Of a stretch of 54,187 nucleotides of DNA, positions 42,701 through 52,213 are shown one piece after another. Within the stretch, counting starts at the first letter, position 1. Every line of letters begins with the position of its first letter. The stretch is taken from contig DAIDAM010000009.1 in assembly GCA_027310625.1 (NCBI GenBank), positions 1 to 54,187 on the forward strand, read 5' to 3'. The notes under the pieces were generated by a model, which ran no database searches, was not told where the DNA came from, and was given only the letters and a program-made list of their open reading frames with translations. The DNA comes from a bacterium (GTDB taxonomy: Bacteria; Patescibacteriota; Minisyncoccia; UBA6257; 2-01-FULL-56-20). The position numbers and the translations under genes are program-made.

Positions 42701-43840
42701 CTAAAACAGATTAACCACGTCTCTCACGGTTATTATCACCATCAAAAACAAAAGCAGCGCGAACCCAAAGCTATTGATGAGCGACTGCGTTTTGACGGAA
42801 ACCGGAGAACCTTTGAGCTTCTCGATGATTATCAAAAACAGCCGTCCGCCGTCGAGCGCCGGGAAGGGGATGAGATTAAGGACGGCAAGGTTGAGGGAAA
42901 TAAAAGCGATGAGCTGAAAAAGATAAATTATCCCCAGCTCTCCGGTTTTTTGCGCAATGGCAAAAATCCCCACCGGGCCGACGACGCCTGCAAGCAACGA
43001 CCCGCGCAAAATCAAATTCTTCAAAAGCTCGTAGAACGCCGCGAATGTCGCACCGCTAATGTAAATTGACTCTTTGAAGCCGGCAACAAGCGCCGAGAAA
43101 AACCCCAGCGGCTTGATTCCCGACTCGGAAAATTCTACTCCCAGCGCTCCTTCGCCTTGTTTAGTGGAAACCCGCGGCACCGCCTTGAACTCCAGTTCTT
43201 TTCCGCCGCGGATTATTTGGAGATTGATTTCTTGCCCGCGGTTCTTATTCACAAAATTGCGGAAGTTGTCGGCGGTGGAATAATTTTTTATGATGTCGCC
43301 CGCGGCAATCCCAGCTTTTTCAGCCGGCGAGCCAACCTGAACGCCGCCGACCACTATCGCCGAGGAGGGCGCGCCGAGCATGAAAACTACCGAGAGTAGA
43401 AACCAGCCAATGGCAAAATTAACCGAAACGCCGCTCGCGATTACGACAAAACGCTTCCAAGCCGGCTGAAAAAGGAAGTATTTTTTCTTTTCTTCGGGAG
43501 AAAGTTCTCCGAGTTTTTCGGGACTGGTTATTTGTTCCTCCTCGCCGGCGATTTTCACGAATCCGCCGAAAGGTAAAAAATTGAAGCTATACTCGGTCTC
43601 GTCCTCCCAAGTTTCGCCACTTGCCCCACTAAATTTGCTTGGCAAATTTTTAGGGGTGAACGAAATTTGGGAGGACAAACCCTTTTTGCGCTTAAATCGC
43701 CATGCTTTTATCCGCGGCGGGAAGCCAAAGCCGAACTCGCTTACCTTGATACCGAAGAATTTAGCCGCAAAAAAATGTCCGGCCTCGTGCCCGAGAATCA
43801 GAATTGATAAACTGATGATGACAATAAAGGCGATGAGCAT
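42701..43840 (-). CDS. rseP: M50 site-2 protease (RseP-like) with PDZ domain
   Basis: ILILGHEAGHFFAAKFFGIKVSEFGFGF, FLPFGGFVKIAGEE, VAGVVGPVGIFAI, LNLAVLNLIPFPALDGGRL. Confidence 0.95.
   Translation of the reverse strand: MLIAFIVIISLSILILGHEAGHFFAAKFFGIKVSEFGFGFPPRIKAWRFKRKKGLSSQISFTPKNLPSKFSGASGETWEDETEYSFNFLPFGGFVKIAGEEEQITSPEKLGELSPEEKKKYFLFQPAWKRFVVIASGVSVNFAIGWFLLSVVFMLGAPSSAIVVGGVQVGSPAEKAGIAAGDIIKNYSTADNFRNFVNKNRGQEINLQIIRGGKELEFKAVPRVSTKQGEGALGVEFSESGIKPLGFFSALVAGFKESIYISGATFAAFYELLKNLILRGSLLAGVVGPVGIFAIAQKTGELGIIYLFQLIAFISLNLAVLNLIPFPALDGGRLFLIIIEKLKGSPVSVKTQSLINSFGFALLLFLMVIITVRDVVNLF
43601..43676. repeat. In-frame palindromic element in rseP (CCCAAATTT family)
   Basis: GTCCTCCCAAgTTTCG ... 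CGAAATTTGGGAGGAC with inner AAATTTGCttgGCAAATTT. Confidence 0.9.
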
Positions 43841-43964
43841 GATTTCAATCTTACGAAATTACGAAACGGCGCGAAAGTACGAAAATCGAATATAAAACGG
43901 AAAACTTGTTAATCCAATGCTATAATTTCGTATTTTCGTATTATTTCGTACTTTCGTAAGTGAA

Positions 43965-44519
43965 CTATTCCTCAATTTCCTTAATCTTGTCCTTCAGCGC
44001 ATCTTCAACTTTTTTGTTCGTTTCGTCAACCAATTTTTGAATTTTATCCTTCGCTTTGAAAAGCTCGTCTTCAGTTATTTCTCCTTTTTCCTCCGAGGTT
44101 TTCAATCTTTTTATGCACTCGTCGCGGTGGCTGCGGAGTTTTATTCTGAACGCCTCCGCCGCCTTTCCTGCAAGCTTCACAAGTTCTTTTCTCCTTTCAT
44201 CGGTGAGAACGGGCAGCGAGGCGCGTATCACGCTCCCTTCCGTTGAAACGCTGAATCCCGATTTCGCGTCATCAATCGCCTTCGCCACGTGCTGAACCGC
44301 GTTCTTATCCCAAACGTGTATTTCAATTTCGCGCGGCGGGCGGAGGTTGAGAGAACCGAGTTGCTTTACGCTCATCGCCTGCCCGTAATATTCAACTTTC
44401 ACATTTTCAAGAAACTCAACCGAGGGACGATTGCCGCGAACCGCCCCCAGTTCTTCCTTAAACAAATCGAAGGACTTATTGAGAATTGATTCCAAATCTT
44501 TGAGTGTTTTATCAAACAT
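43965..44519 (-). CDS. frr: Ribosome recycling factor
   Basis: VRGNRPSVEFLENVKVEYYGQAMSVKQLGSLNLRPPREIEIHVWDKNAVQHVAKAI, LTDERRKELVKLAGKAAEAFRIKLRSHR. Confidence 0.95.
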   Translation of the reverse strand: MFDKTLKDLESILNKSFDLFKEELGAVRGNRPSVEFLENVKVEYYGQAMSVKQLGSLNLRPPREIEIHVWDKNAVQHVAKAIDDAKSGFSVSTEGSVIRASLPVLTDERRKELVKLAGKAAEAFRIKLRSHRDECIKRLKTSEEKGEITEDELFKAKDKIQKLVDETNKKVEDALKDKIKEIEE

Positions 44520-44599
44520 TGAATTTAATTAAGACACTAGTCATCAGACATCAGTAATCAGTAGTTGAAGTATTTTAATGTCTAGTGTCTGATGTCTGA

Positions 44600-45514
44600 T
44601 TACTGATTACTCATCAGCGCTTCCAGTTGCAGTCGCGGATTCACATTATAGCGCGTCGCGTCGCGTCGCAAGGCGGAAATTTTATGCCAAAGCTCCCTAT
44701 TTTCCTCCGAAGACGGACTTTTTGAAACAATCATAAGCATCGCTTCCAAAAATTTATCCAGGTTAAAATTGTCGTTGTCCAAAAGCGGTTTCAAAAAGTT
44801 TCTCCTCTCCCAAAATCCGGATTTCAAAAATTCTTCGGCATTTTCGCAAAGGAGCTTGAAATCGGCGTCCTTTGCGAGCATAAAAGCGAGCCCCGGCTGT
44901 CCGAAAGATGAATTGGCGAAAATCTTTGCTTCTTTTGCGGCGGAAACCCTAGTTTTTACAAGCCAATTTTCAATGATATCAATCCCAATCGGCGGAAAAT
45001 AAACGCTTTGCAAGCGCGAACTAAGCGTAGGCCACAAACTTTCCGAATCCGAAGCAACGAGAATTAAAAGAGACGATTCCGGCGGCTCCTCGGCGATTTT
45101 TAAAATCGCGTTCTGCGCCTCGCCGGTCATTGCCTCAGCGTCGTTTACAACCGCGGTCCGCCGCCGGCTTACAGTCGGCTTCTGCCACAAAAAATTTCTG
45201 AGCATGCGGACTTGGTCAATGCCGATAGTTCCTTTACCCTCCTTAATTTCATCGCGCGAAATTCGGGAGGATGAATCCGGCTCGATAAACAAGAAATCGG
45301 TCAAAATTTTTTTTGGCCTGCCCGCCCAAGTTTCGCCCTGCGAAATTTGGGAGGGTGAAGAAAATTCCCCTGTTTCGAGATAATTCGCAAGGCAAGCCGC
45401 AAAAAGTTTCTTGCCGACGCGCGGCTCGCCGAAAAAAATGTAGCCATGGCCAAGATTGCCGCTTTCGGCAAGATTTTTGAAATCGTCAATGAGCTTTTGG
45501 TGACCGATTAACAT
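44600..45514 (-). CDS. holB: DNA polymerase III delta'-like subunit
   Basis: MLIGHQKLIDDFKNLAESGNLGHGYIFFGEPRVGKKLFA, TIGIDQVRMLRNFL, AVVNDAEAMTGEAQNAILKIAEEPPESSLLILVASDSESLWPTLSSRLQ. Confidence 0.87.
   Translation of the reverse strand: MLIGHQKLIDDFKNLAESGNLGHGYIFFGEPRVGKKLFAACLANYLETGEFSSPSQISQGETWAGRPKKILTDFLFIEPDSSSRISRDEIKEGKGTIGIDQVRMLRNFLWQKPTVSRRRTAVVNDAEAMTGEAQNAILKIAEEPPESSLLILVASDSESLWPTLSSRLQSVYFPPIGIDIIENWLVKTRVSAAKEAKIFANSSFGQPGLAFMLAKDADFKLLCENAEEFLKSGFWERRNFLKPLLDNDNFNLDKFLEAMLMIVSKSPSSEENRELWHKISALRRDATRYNVNPRLQLEALMSNQ
45322..45355. repeat. In-frame palindromic element in holB (CCCAAATTT family)
   Basis: CCGCCCAAGTTTCGCCCTGCGAAATTTGGGAGG. Confidence 0.85.
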
Positions 45515-45613
45515 AACTTCTAAACTATAAGTATCAACAAATTTCAATTAGTATCAATTAGTTTCAAGTGATACTTATAGAAATCGATAGAAACTGATAG
45601 ATATTTATTGTTA

Positions 45614-46621
45614 TCACCGTTTGTTTAACAAGGTTTGCTTGTACTTGTCCAAATGGTCGAGAATTATCCCCGTTCCCTTGGCAACGCAGAAAAGCGGGTC
45701 TTCGGCGACGTAGGTTGAGACGCCAAGGAAACGCTCGAAAAATTCCGGCAGATAATGGAGCTGGGCGCTCCCGCCGGAAAGTATTATCCCTTTTTCCATC
45801 ACATCGGCGACGAGCTCGGGAGGGGTGACGTTAAAAACGTTTTGCACCGAGCCGGCAATTTCCGTCAGATGAGGATTGAGCGCGTCCGCTATCTCGTTGC
45901 TGTTTATCATCAAATCTTTCGGTAATCCGTTTATGAGGTTTCTTCCCCGGAATTCGTACTCCATCCTGTCTTTGGATGGAAGCGCGGCGCCGATTTCAAT
46001 TTTTATCTGTTCCGCCGTTTGCTCGCCTATCGCAAGCGAATATTTTTTCTTTACATAGTCGGCTAGCGCCTGGTCAAATCTGTTTCCGGCAACGCGCATG
46101 CTCGTCCAGGAAACTATGCTCCCGAGGGCGATGACGGCGACCTCCGAAGTTCCTCCACCCATATTAACTATCATATGACCGCTTCTTGCATTTATAGGTA
46201 TGCCGGCACCCAATGCCGCTAAAACCGGTTCGCGGACGATGAAAGCGCTCCTCGCTCCCGCTTCTTTCGCGGCGCCGATGACCGCCCTCCGTTCCGTTTG
46301 CGTTATTCCCGCCGGAACGGAAATAATAACGTCCGGTTTGAAAAAGTTCAGATTGCCGACGGCTTTGGAAATAAAATAAGTGAGGAGCGCTTTTGTTATG
46401 TAGTAATCGGCGATGACGCCGTCTTTCAGCGGCCGGTAGGCGACGATTTCCTCCGGCGTTCGGCCAATCATTTCTTTCGCCTCCGCGCCGACGGCAAGAA
46501 CGGAATTGTCAGGCTTCCGAAGCGCGACAATCGTCGGCTCGTTTATTATGAATCCTTTTCCGGGAACGAAGACGACGGTGTTTGCGGTGCCTAAGTCAAT
46601 CCCGATTTTTCTCGTGAACAT
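45614..46621 (-). CDS. mreB: Rod shape-determining protein MreB
   Basis: RKIGIDLGTANTVVFVPGKGFIINEPTIVAL, MIVNMGGGTSEVAVIALG, GIILSGGSAQLHYLPEFFERFLGV. Confidence 0.96.
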   Translation of the reverse strand: MFTRKIGIDLGTANTVVFVPGKGFIINEPTIVALRKPDNSVLAVGAEAKEMIGRTPEEIVAYRPLKDGVIADYYITKALLTYFISKAVGNLNFFKPDVIISVPAGITQTERRAVIGAAKEAGARSAFIVREPVLAALGAGIPINARSGHMIVNMGGGTSEVAVIALGSIVSWTSMRVAGNRFDQALADYVKKKYSLAIGEQTAEQIKIEIGAALPSKDRMEYEFRGRNLINGLPKDLMINSNEIADALNPHLTEIAGSVQNVFNVTPPELVADVMEKGIILSGGSAQLHYLPEFFERFLGVSTYVAEDPLFCVAKGTGIILDHLDKYKQTLLNKR

Positions 46622-46654
46622 TGTTAAGGTATTAAAATGTAAAAACGACCCAGC

Positions 46655-46747
46655 GTCAAACCCCGCACCTTTCAGCGTAATTCGCACACGACTCATTTTG
46701 ATTTCAAGTCGAGCACCGCAATTCGAAAACTGAAAGGTGCGGGGTCA
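46655..46747. repeat. Type-3 inverted-repeat element in murA/mreB gap
   Basis: TCAAACCCCGCACCTTTCAG ... CTGAAAGGTGCGGGGTCA. Confidence 0.88.
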
Positions 46748-46774
46748 AACACGTTATTCGTTATTCTCTATTCG

Positions 46775-48076
46775 CTATTCAATCCTCTCTATCTCCGCTC
46801 CGATTTTTTTCAGACGCTCGTCGATTTTTTCGTAGCCGCGGTCTATTTCTTCAACGCCGTTTATTTCGGACTCGCCGTCGGCGGCGAGCGCGGCGATAAG
46901 ATTGACGATTCCGGAGCGGAGGTCGCGGACGGTTGTTTTACCTCCGCGAAGTTTTGCCGGACCGAAAATTTTTGCCGTGTGATTGAAACCCTTGCCGTCG
47001 TAATGACATTCGGAATCCGGCGGGCATTCGGTTGAGACCTCGATGCGCGCGCCCATAGAGTTCAAATCCTTGGCGTAGCCGAAGCGGTCTTCGTAAATCG
47101 TTTCGTGAATCACGGAAGCGCCGTTGGCCTGCGTCAAAACGACGGCGAGCGGCTGCTGCCAGTCGGTCATAAATCCAGGATGAACCGCGGTTTCTATTTC
47201 AAGTGGTTTCAAGCCGCCGGCGGTCGGCCTCCAAAACGCGATTCCTTCGCGCGAAACTTCGTATTCCGCGCCGAGACGCCTCACTACGTTCAAAAAAGTT
47301 ATGAGGTGGTCCTGAACGGCGTCGAGAAGCATCATTCTTCCGTTGGTCGCAATCGCAAGGCAGGCGAGCGAAACAGCTTCGTTCCTGTCGGCGATAACTT
47401 TATGCCGTGCTCCGCGAAGTTTGGAAACGCCTTCGATGTAAAAATCGCGGTTGGCGCCGAGTTCAATGATGGCGCCCATTTTCTGAAGCATCTTCACCAA
47501 GCTCATTATTTCCGGCTCAAGCGCGGCGTTTCGCAAAATCGTTTTTCCTTTCGCAAGAACGGCGGCGAGAATCGTGTTTTCCGTCGCGCCGACAGAAGGA
47601 AAATCGAGAAAAATCTCGGCTCCGTGAAGGCCGCGAGGAGCTTTCGCCCTGTAACTGCTGTCGGTAATTTCTATCTCGGCGCCGAGCGCCTCCAGCGCTT
47701 TTACGTGAAGATTCACGGGACGGGCGCCTATTTTGTCGCCGCCCAAAAACGGAATTTCGGCTTCGCCGGTGCGCGCAAGAAGCGGGCCGAGGGCGAGTAT
47801 CGGAATTCTGTTTCGTCGGCTCAACTCAAAGACGCGGTTATTTTTTATTTTCGGAGTCGTAATCCGCGCGACCGAGCCCTTTACTTCGACTTCGCTGCCG
47901 ATGAGACGCAAAAGTTCCGCCGTGATGGCGGTGTCGCCGATATTCGGAAAATTGTCCAGCGTGCAGGTATCGCCCGTAAGAAGCGACGCAATCATCAGCT
48001 TCGGCGCGCTCATCTTCGCGCCGGCAAGTTTAATCCCGCCTTCCAGTTTCTTTCCGCCGCGAACAATAAATTTCAT
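46775..48076 (-). CDS. murA: UDP-N-acetylglucosamine 1-carboxyvinyltransferase
   Basis: FIVRGGKKLEGGIKLAGAKMSAPKLMIASLL, LLARTGEAEIPFLGGDKIGARPVNLHVKALEALGAEI, HPGFMTDWQQPLAVVLTQANGASVIHETIYEDRF. Confidence 0.95.
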   Translation of the reverse strand: MKFIVRGGKKLEGGIKLAGAKMSAPKLMIASLLTGDTCTLDNFPNIGDTAITAELLRLIGSEVEVKGSVARITTPKIKNNRVFELSRRNRIPILALGPLLARTGEAEIPFLGGDKIGARPVNLHVKALEALGAEIEITDSSYRAKAPRGLHGAEIFLDFPSVGATENTILAAVLAKGKTILRNAALEPEIMSLVKMLQKMGAIIELGANRDFYIEGVSKLRGARHKVIADRNEAVSLACLAIATNGRMMLLDAVQDHLITFLNVVRRLGAEYEVSREGIAFWRPTAGGLKPLEIETAVHPGFMTDWQQPLAVVLTQANGASVIHETIYEDRFGYAKDLNSMGARIEVSTECPPDSECHYDGKGFNHTAKIFGPAKLRGGKTTVRDLRSGIVNLIAALAADGESEINGVEEIDRGYEKIDERLKKIGAEIERIE

Positions 48077-48139
48077 GCTCTCAATTTTCGTTCAGTCGCT
48101 TACTATAATTAAATAACAATTGTGATATAATGATAGTAA

Positions 48140-49576
48140 TCAGCGTTCTAACTTGGAATTTAGTGTTTCTGAAAGCTTCTTAATCGGGATACGCTCCTGT
48201 TTTGCCGTGTCGCGAACGCGGACGGTAACGTCTTCCTTTTCCAAACTTTCAAAATCAACGGTAATGCAAAACGGCGTGCCGATTTCGTCCTGCGAATAAT
48301 AACGCTTGCCGATATTTCCCCGGTCGTCCCAGGCGACCGTAAATTTCTGCCGCAAGTCGTCATAAATTTTCCGGGCGAGTTTCACCAGCTCCGGCTTGTT
48401 CGCCAAAAGCGGGAATACTGCGGCTTTGTAGGGCGCTAGTTTCGGCGGCAATTTCAAAACAACCCTGTCTTTGTCTTCATGATACGCTTCAAGAAGCGTA
48501 ACCAAAACCGAACGGTCGATGCCGAACGTCGGCTCGATGACATGCGGAAAAAATTCTTTTCCGGTATCCGGGTCGCGGTACGGTGCATCTTTAAAGTGAT
48601 TTTTCAAATCGAAATCCGTGCGATAAGCAAGTCCGTATAATTCTTTTTGCCCGAAAGGATATTCGTATTCAAAGTCAATCGTTCTTTTGGAATAATGCGC
48701 GCGCTCTTCGGGAGAAATTTCCACTTCGTGCACTTTTTTGTAATTGACACCGAGGTCTTTCGTGAGCCATTCCTTCATTTCCTTCCGCCAGTATTCAAAC
48801 CACTTTTCCCAGTCCTTTTCTTCGATGAAGTATTCAAATTCCATCAGATTGAACTCCCGCGTGCGGAAAATGAAATTTCCCGGCGTGATTTCGTTCCGGA
48901 ACGATTTCCCCTGTGAAGCGATGCCGAACGGCAGCTTTTTCCGCATCGTTTCCTGAATCAGTTTGAAATTGACAAACATCGCCTGGGCGATTTCGGGACG
49001 GAAGTAAACTTTGTTGGCTTTTTCTTCGGTGGGACCAAGATGGGCTCTGAGCATTAAATTGAATTGCCTTTCTTCAGTAAAGTCCTTTGGGTTTTTGTTA
49101 TTACACTTGATGCAACCTTTTTCGCTTATTCTTTTTTCAAGAATTTCATTCATCCGAGCAGCGACTTCATTCATAAAGCCTGCGGAAAGTGGCTTGCTTT
49201 TAGGAGGTTGCTTTTGCAAATCTTTCCTCAAATTAGTTAAATCGTTGGGTTCGTAAAAATCAGAGTCTCGATATCTTGAGTGACATTTTTTACATTCAAT
49301 AAGTGGGTCGGTGAAATTTTCTAAATGCCCGCTCGCTTCCCAAACTTTGGGATTCATTATTACTGCCGCGTCCACACCGACCATATCGTCGCGCCGATGG
49401 ACAAATCTGTCCCACCACAGCTGTTCAATATTTCTTTTCAATTCCACCCCCAGCGGCCCGTAATCATAACTATTAGAAAGACCACCATAAATTTCTGAAC
49501 CAGGAAAAACAAAACCTCGGCGTTTTGCCAAACTGACAATTTTATCCATCAAGTTGTTATCCTTTTTTGTGTTCAT
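48140..49576 (-). CDS. glyS: Glycyl-tRNA synthetase (single-chain type)
   Basis: RRGFVFPGSEIYGGLSNSYDYGPLGVELKRNI, YFRPEIAQAMFVNFK, QGKSFRNEITPGNFIFRTREFNLMEFEYF, HVIEPTFGIDRSVLVTL. Confidence 0.96.
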   Translation of the reverse strand: MNTKKDNNLMDKIVSLAKRRGFVFPGSEIYGGLSNSYDYGPLGVELKRNIEQLWWDRFVHRRDDMVGVDAAVIMNPKVWEASGHLENFTDPLIECKKCHSRYRDSDFYEPNDLTNLRKDLQKQPPKSKPLSAGFMNEVAARMNEILEKRISEKGCIKCNNKNPKDFTEERQFNLMLRAHLGPTEEKANKVYFRPEIAQAMFVNFKLIQETMRKKLPFGIASQGKSFRNEITPGNFIFRTREFNLMEFEYFIEEKDWEKWFEYWRKEMKEWLTKDLGVNYKKVHEVEISPEERAHYSKRTIDFEYEYPFGQKELYGLAYRTDFDLKNHFKDAPYRDPDTGKEFFPHVIEPTFGIDRSVLVTLLEAYHEDKDRVVLKLPPKLAPYKAAVFPLLANKPELVKLARKIYDDLRQKFTVAWDDRGNIGKRYYSQDEIGTPFCITVDFESLEKEDVTVRVRDTAKQERIPIKKLSETLNSKLER

Positions 49577-49634
49577 ATATACGAATTAGTAATATTCGTA
49601 TCATTCGCATGTATTCGTATATTGGTATCGCGCT

Positions 49635-51464
49635 TCATTTCTGCACCGCTCTGTCCACAGAACCGCTTATCGTCGTATCGTCCGGCAAAAGCGTCGTCAT
49701 CTCGCGATAAGAATTAGAAAGCTTGGTTCCCGTGAAATTGTCGTCTGCTTCTATCCCGGTGCTTCCGAGGAAAGTGACGTATTGCCCGACCTGGTTCGGC
49801 GCGGGCGTTAGTTCAACCTGAAAAATTGCTTCCGGCGGCGTGCTTACCACCCCCTTCGTCGCCATTATTGTTCCCAATTCCCATGTGACTTTTCCCGTCG
49901 TTTGATCGTAGACCGGCTGACTGCTTGCGTTTGATTTTACTTTGCCCGTCCAGCGCGCCCCGGATTGAAGAAAAGCGGAAACAACGGCGTTGGAAACATC
50001 CGTGGAGTAATTGTAAACAATCCAGTGAATTGTGTATTGCGTGGGTGAGCCGACGCGGGGCGGATAGTAACCGCCGTTCAAAATTCCCGAAGCGGCGTCG
50101 CGCCAGAACGCCTTTGCAGCCACTTCAATTTTGCCCATAACCTTGGTCTCCAGCGCGGCGACGGACATCGTCTTCGTGGCGCTCGTTCCCGGCGGAACGG
50201 TCGGCGATTCTATCTGAACATCAAGTTTCAGGACATAGTTTTTGTCGCTTATCCGCCGTATCGGAAAATTTTCCTTAAGACGTACGTCAAGCGTCAGCGT
50301 TCCCTCGCCGCCAGGCAATACCTGCGAAAGAGCGGACGTGTTCGCCGTTATCCACGTGAAAGTGTTGCTGCGCGCGTCAAAAAATGCGTCTGTTTTCACG
50401 GTTGAAAAATCAAACATCTCGCTGCTGAGTTTCGCTCTCACGACGACGTTATTCATCGCCGCCGACGAGCCGTTTTTGTAGCGGAGATTGTAAATAATTT
50501 CCTCGCCCGCGCGCGCGACGTAATCCGGCGAGCCGTTCACCGAAGGAGAAACGGAAAGCGGCGACTCGGAAATGGAGACATTTGCCGTTTGCTCCGCTAT
50601 TGAAAAGTTCTGCCCTTTGAAAACGGTGGATACGATTCCACTGAAATCGAAAGAGGAATTGCTCGCGCCGACGAGATTCCCCGTTATCGTAATGGAGCCA
50701 GTGGCGTTCTTCGGCAGTTTCCCCAAATCCCACGTGTCATTTCCCGGGGACCCCGCCTGCACAGGCAGGTTTTCGGCGCTCGCTTTCACGAAATTGAAAC
50801 TCTGCGGGTAGTTCATTTTCAAAACGGCGCTGCTCTGAAAGTCCTGTCTGGTGTTATTTTGATATTTCACAACCATATCGAAATTGATGCCGCTGAAAAC
50901 GCCCTGTGGAACATCGAAACTCAAACCGATGGCTTGTTCCTCGAAAGAGAAATCAAAACTTTTTCTCGTCTCAAACTCCGCCGTTGAACCGCCGAGCCGA
51001 TAGGAGAGCCGCGCCTCAATACGCTTCACGAACTGGCCGGAACTGACCGCTATTATGTTGTAGACGTTCGGGTTTATGCTCCCGGGACCGACATCGCCGA
51101 CATTCGTCTCAATCACGCGCTGACTGCCGGAGCCGTCAAGATAAGAAACGCCCTCGGGAAGATAAACCGAGAGGACGGCGTTTTTGAGAACCTGCTCGGA
51201 ATTGTTGGAAAACGAAACAGTAACTCTGAAGGGCTGGCCGGAAAGGATTCTGCCGGGATCGGAAAATTCCACGGAAACGTCCGCCCCCGCCGTGCGCATA
51301 AAAAAGTAGTAATAACCGAAGCCGGCAAGCGCAATCACCAAAACAAAAACGAAAATTTTAGAAAAAGCGGACATTTTTGATGTTTCGGTTGGCGGTTCAT
51401 TTTCTCCGAATCCGCCGATGTTTTTGTCTTCGGCCCAAGGCGATTTAATTCTTCCCTCATCCAT
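49635..51464 (-). CDS. Membrane-anchored surface protein with repeated beta-sandwich (DUF11/CARDB-like) domains
   Basis: N-terminal TM then VEFSDPGRILSGQPFRVTVSFSNNSEQVLKNAVLSVYLPEGVSYLDG and similar repeats. Confidence 0.75.
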   Translation of the reverse strand: MDEGRIKSPWAEDKNIGGFGENEPPTETSKMSAFSKIFVFVLVIALAGFGYYYFFMRTAGADVSVEFSDPGRILSGQPFRVTVSFSNNSEQVLKNAVLSVYLPEGVSYLDGSGSQRVIETNVGDVGPGSINPNVYNIIAVSSGQFVKRIEARLSYRLGGSTAEFETRKSFDFSFEEQAIGLSFDVPQGVFSGINFDMVVKYQNNTRQDFQSSAVLKMNYPQSFNFVKASAENLPVQAGSPGNDTWDLGKLPKNATGSITITGNLVGASNSSFDFSGIVSTVFKGQNFSIAEQTANVSISESPLSVSPSVNGSPDYVARAGEEIIYNLRYKNGSSAAMNNVVVRAKLSSEMFDFSTVKTDAFFDARSNTFTWITANTSALSQVLPGGEGTLTLDVRLKENFPIRRISDKNYVLKLDVQIESPTVPPGTSATKTMSVAALETKVMGKIEVAAKAFWRDAASGILNGGYYPPRVGSPTQYTIHWIVYNYSTDVSNAVVSAFLQSGARWTGKVKSNASSQPVYDQTTGKVTWELGTIMATKGVVSTPPEAIFQVELTPAPNQVGQYVTFLGSTGIEADDNFTGTKLSNSYREMTTLLPDDTTISGSVDRAVQK

Positions 51465-51999
51465 TATCTATAAATAATATCTCGCCCGCCCGAAGTTTTG
51501 AAGCGCAGCTTTTGCAGAAAAATTCCTGCGTCTTCGGCTTGAACGAATGCGGTTTTGCGCCGCACTCCGAGCAGGAAGCGAAACTCGCGTCCCAGCCGAG
51601 AACTTTTAATGTCTCTTTCCAAGGAAACATCAGCCAATCGCCGGCTCGCCCACCCAAATTTTGCCTAACATAATTTGGGCGGGTAAACATCTCCCAAATA
51701 TGAACATCCGGCTCAAGTTCCGCAAGAAGTTCGCCGAGAAAGGCGAGTTCCCGCGGAGAAAATCCGGATTTCGACTTTTTGAGCGCGTCCACCACCTGCA
51801 GGTCGTTTTTCTCCACGAGACGTATTTGTACAAGATTTCCCGGCTGGAGATGCCCGGAAAGTTTGGAAGTCATTTTTTTGACGCTTTTCGCTTTGGCGAC
51901 AATTTTCCCGAAGCGTTTCGTCAAAAAAACGACGCGCTCGTCCAAGTCGCCGTTCGGCAACCGGTCCAAAACAACGGCTTCGCTTGAGTATTCGTACAT
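51457..51999 (-). CDS. recO: RecO-like DNA repair protein
   Basis: YSSEAVVLDRLPNGDLDERVVFLTKRFGKIVAKAKSVKKMTSKLSGHLQPGNLVQIRLVEKN; C-terminal CSECGAKP...FFCKSCA zinc motif. Confidence 0.87.
   Translation of the reverse strand: MYEYSSEAVVLDRLPNGDLDERVVFLTKRFGKIVAKAKSVKKMTSKLSGHLQPGNLVQIRLVEKNDLQVVDALKKSKSGFSPRELAFLGELLAELEPDVHIWEMFTRPNYVRQNLGGRAGDWLMFPWKETLKVLGWDASFASCSECGAKPHSFKPKTQEFFCKSCASKLRAGEILFIDNG
51648..51684. repeat. In-frame palindromic element in recO (CCCAAATTT family)
   Basis: GCCCACCCAAATTttgcctaacatAATTTGGGCGGGT. Confidence 0.85.
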
Positions 52000-52026
52000 T
52001 AGGTAGATTTTAACAAAATCATCGTG

Positions 52027-52110
52027 TGCCGCGGGAGAGAATCGAACTCTCATGAGGTTGCCCTCGCAGGATTTTGAGTCCTGTGCGTCTGCCAGTTCCG
52101 CCACCGCGGC
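52027..52110 (-). tRNA. tRNA-Leu (CAA)
   Basis: GCCGCGGTGGCGGAACTGGCAGACGCACAGGACTCAAAATCCTGCGAGGGCAACCTCATGAGAGTTCGATTCTCTCCCGCGGCA; loop CTCAAAA. Confidence 0.95.
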
Positions 52111-52213
52111 AAATCTAATAAATTCAACCCGATTTCGTTGCTAAAATCAAGAAAAATCTGTATCGTTAAACTATATTCTAGATTCTAGCTTCTAGATTCT
52201 AAATTCTATCTCT

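Noticed and set aside
44645-44675. GCGTC tandem repeat in holB
   Set aside because: Only three units (gcgtcgcgtcgcgtcgc); too short to separate from codon usage.
47105-48112. 335-aa plus-strand ORF opposite murA
   Set aside because: Antisense artefact of murA codon usage.
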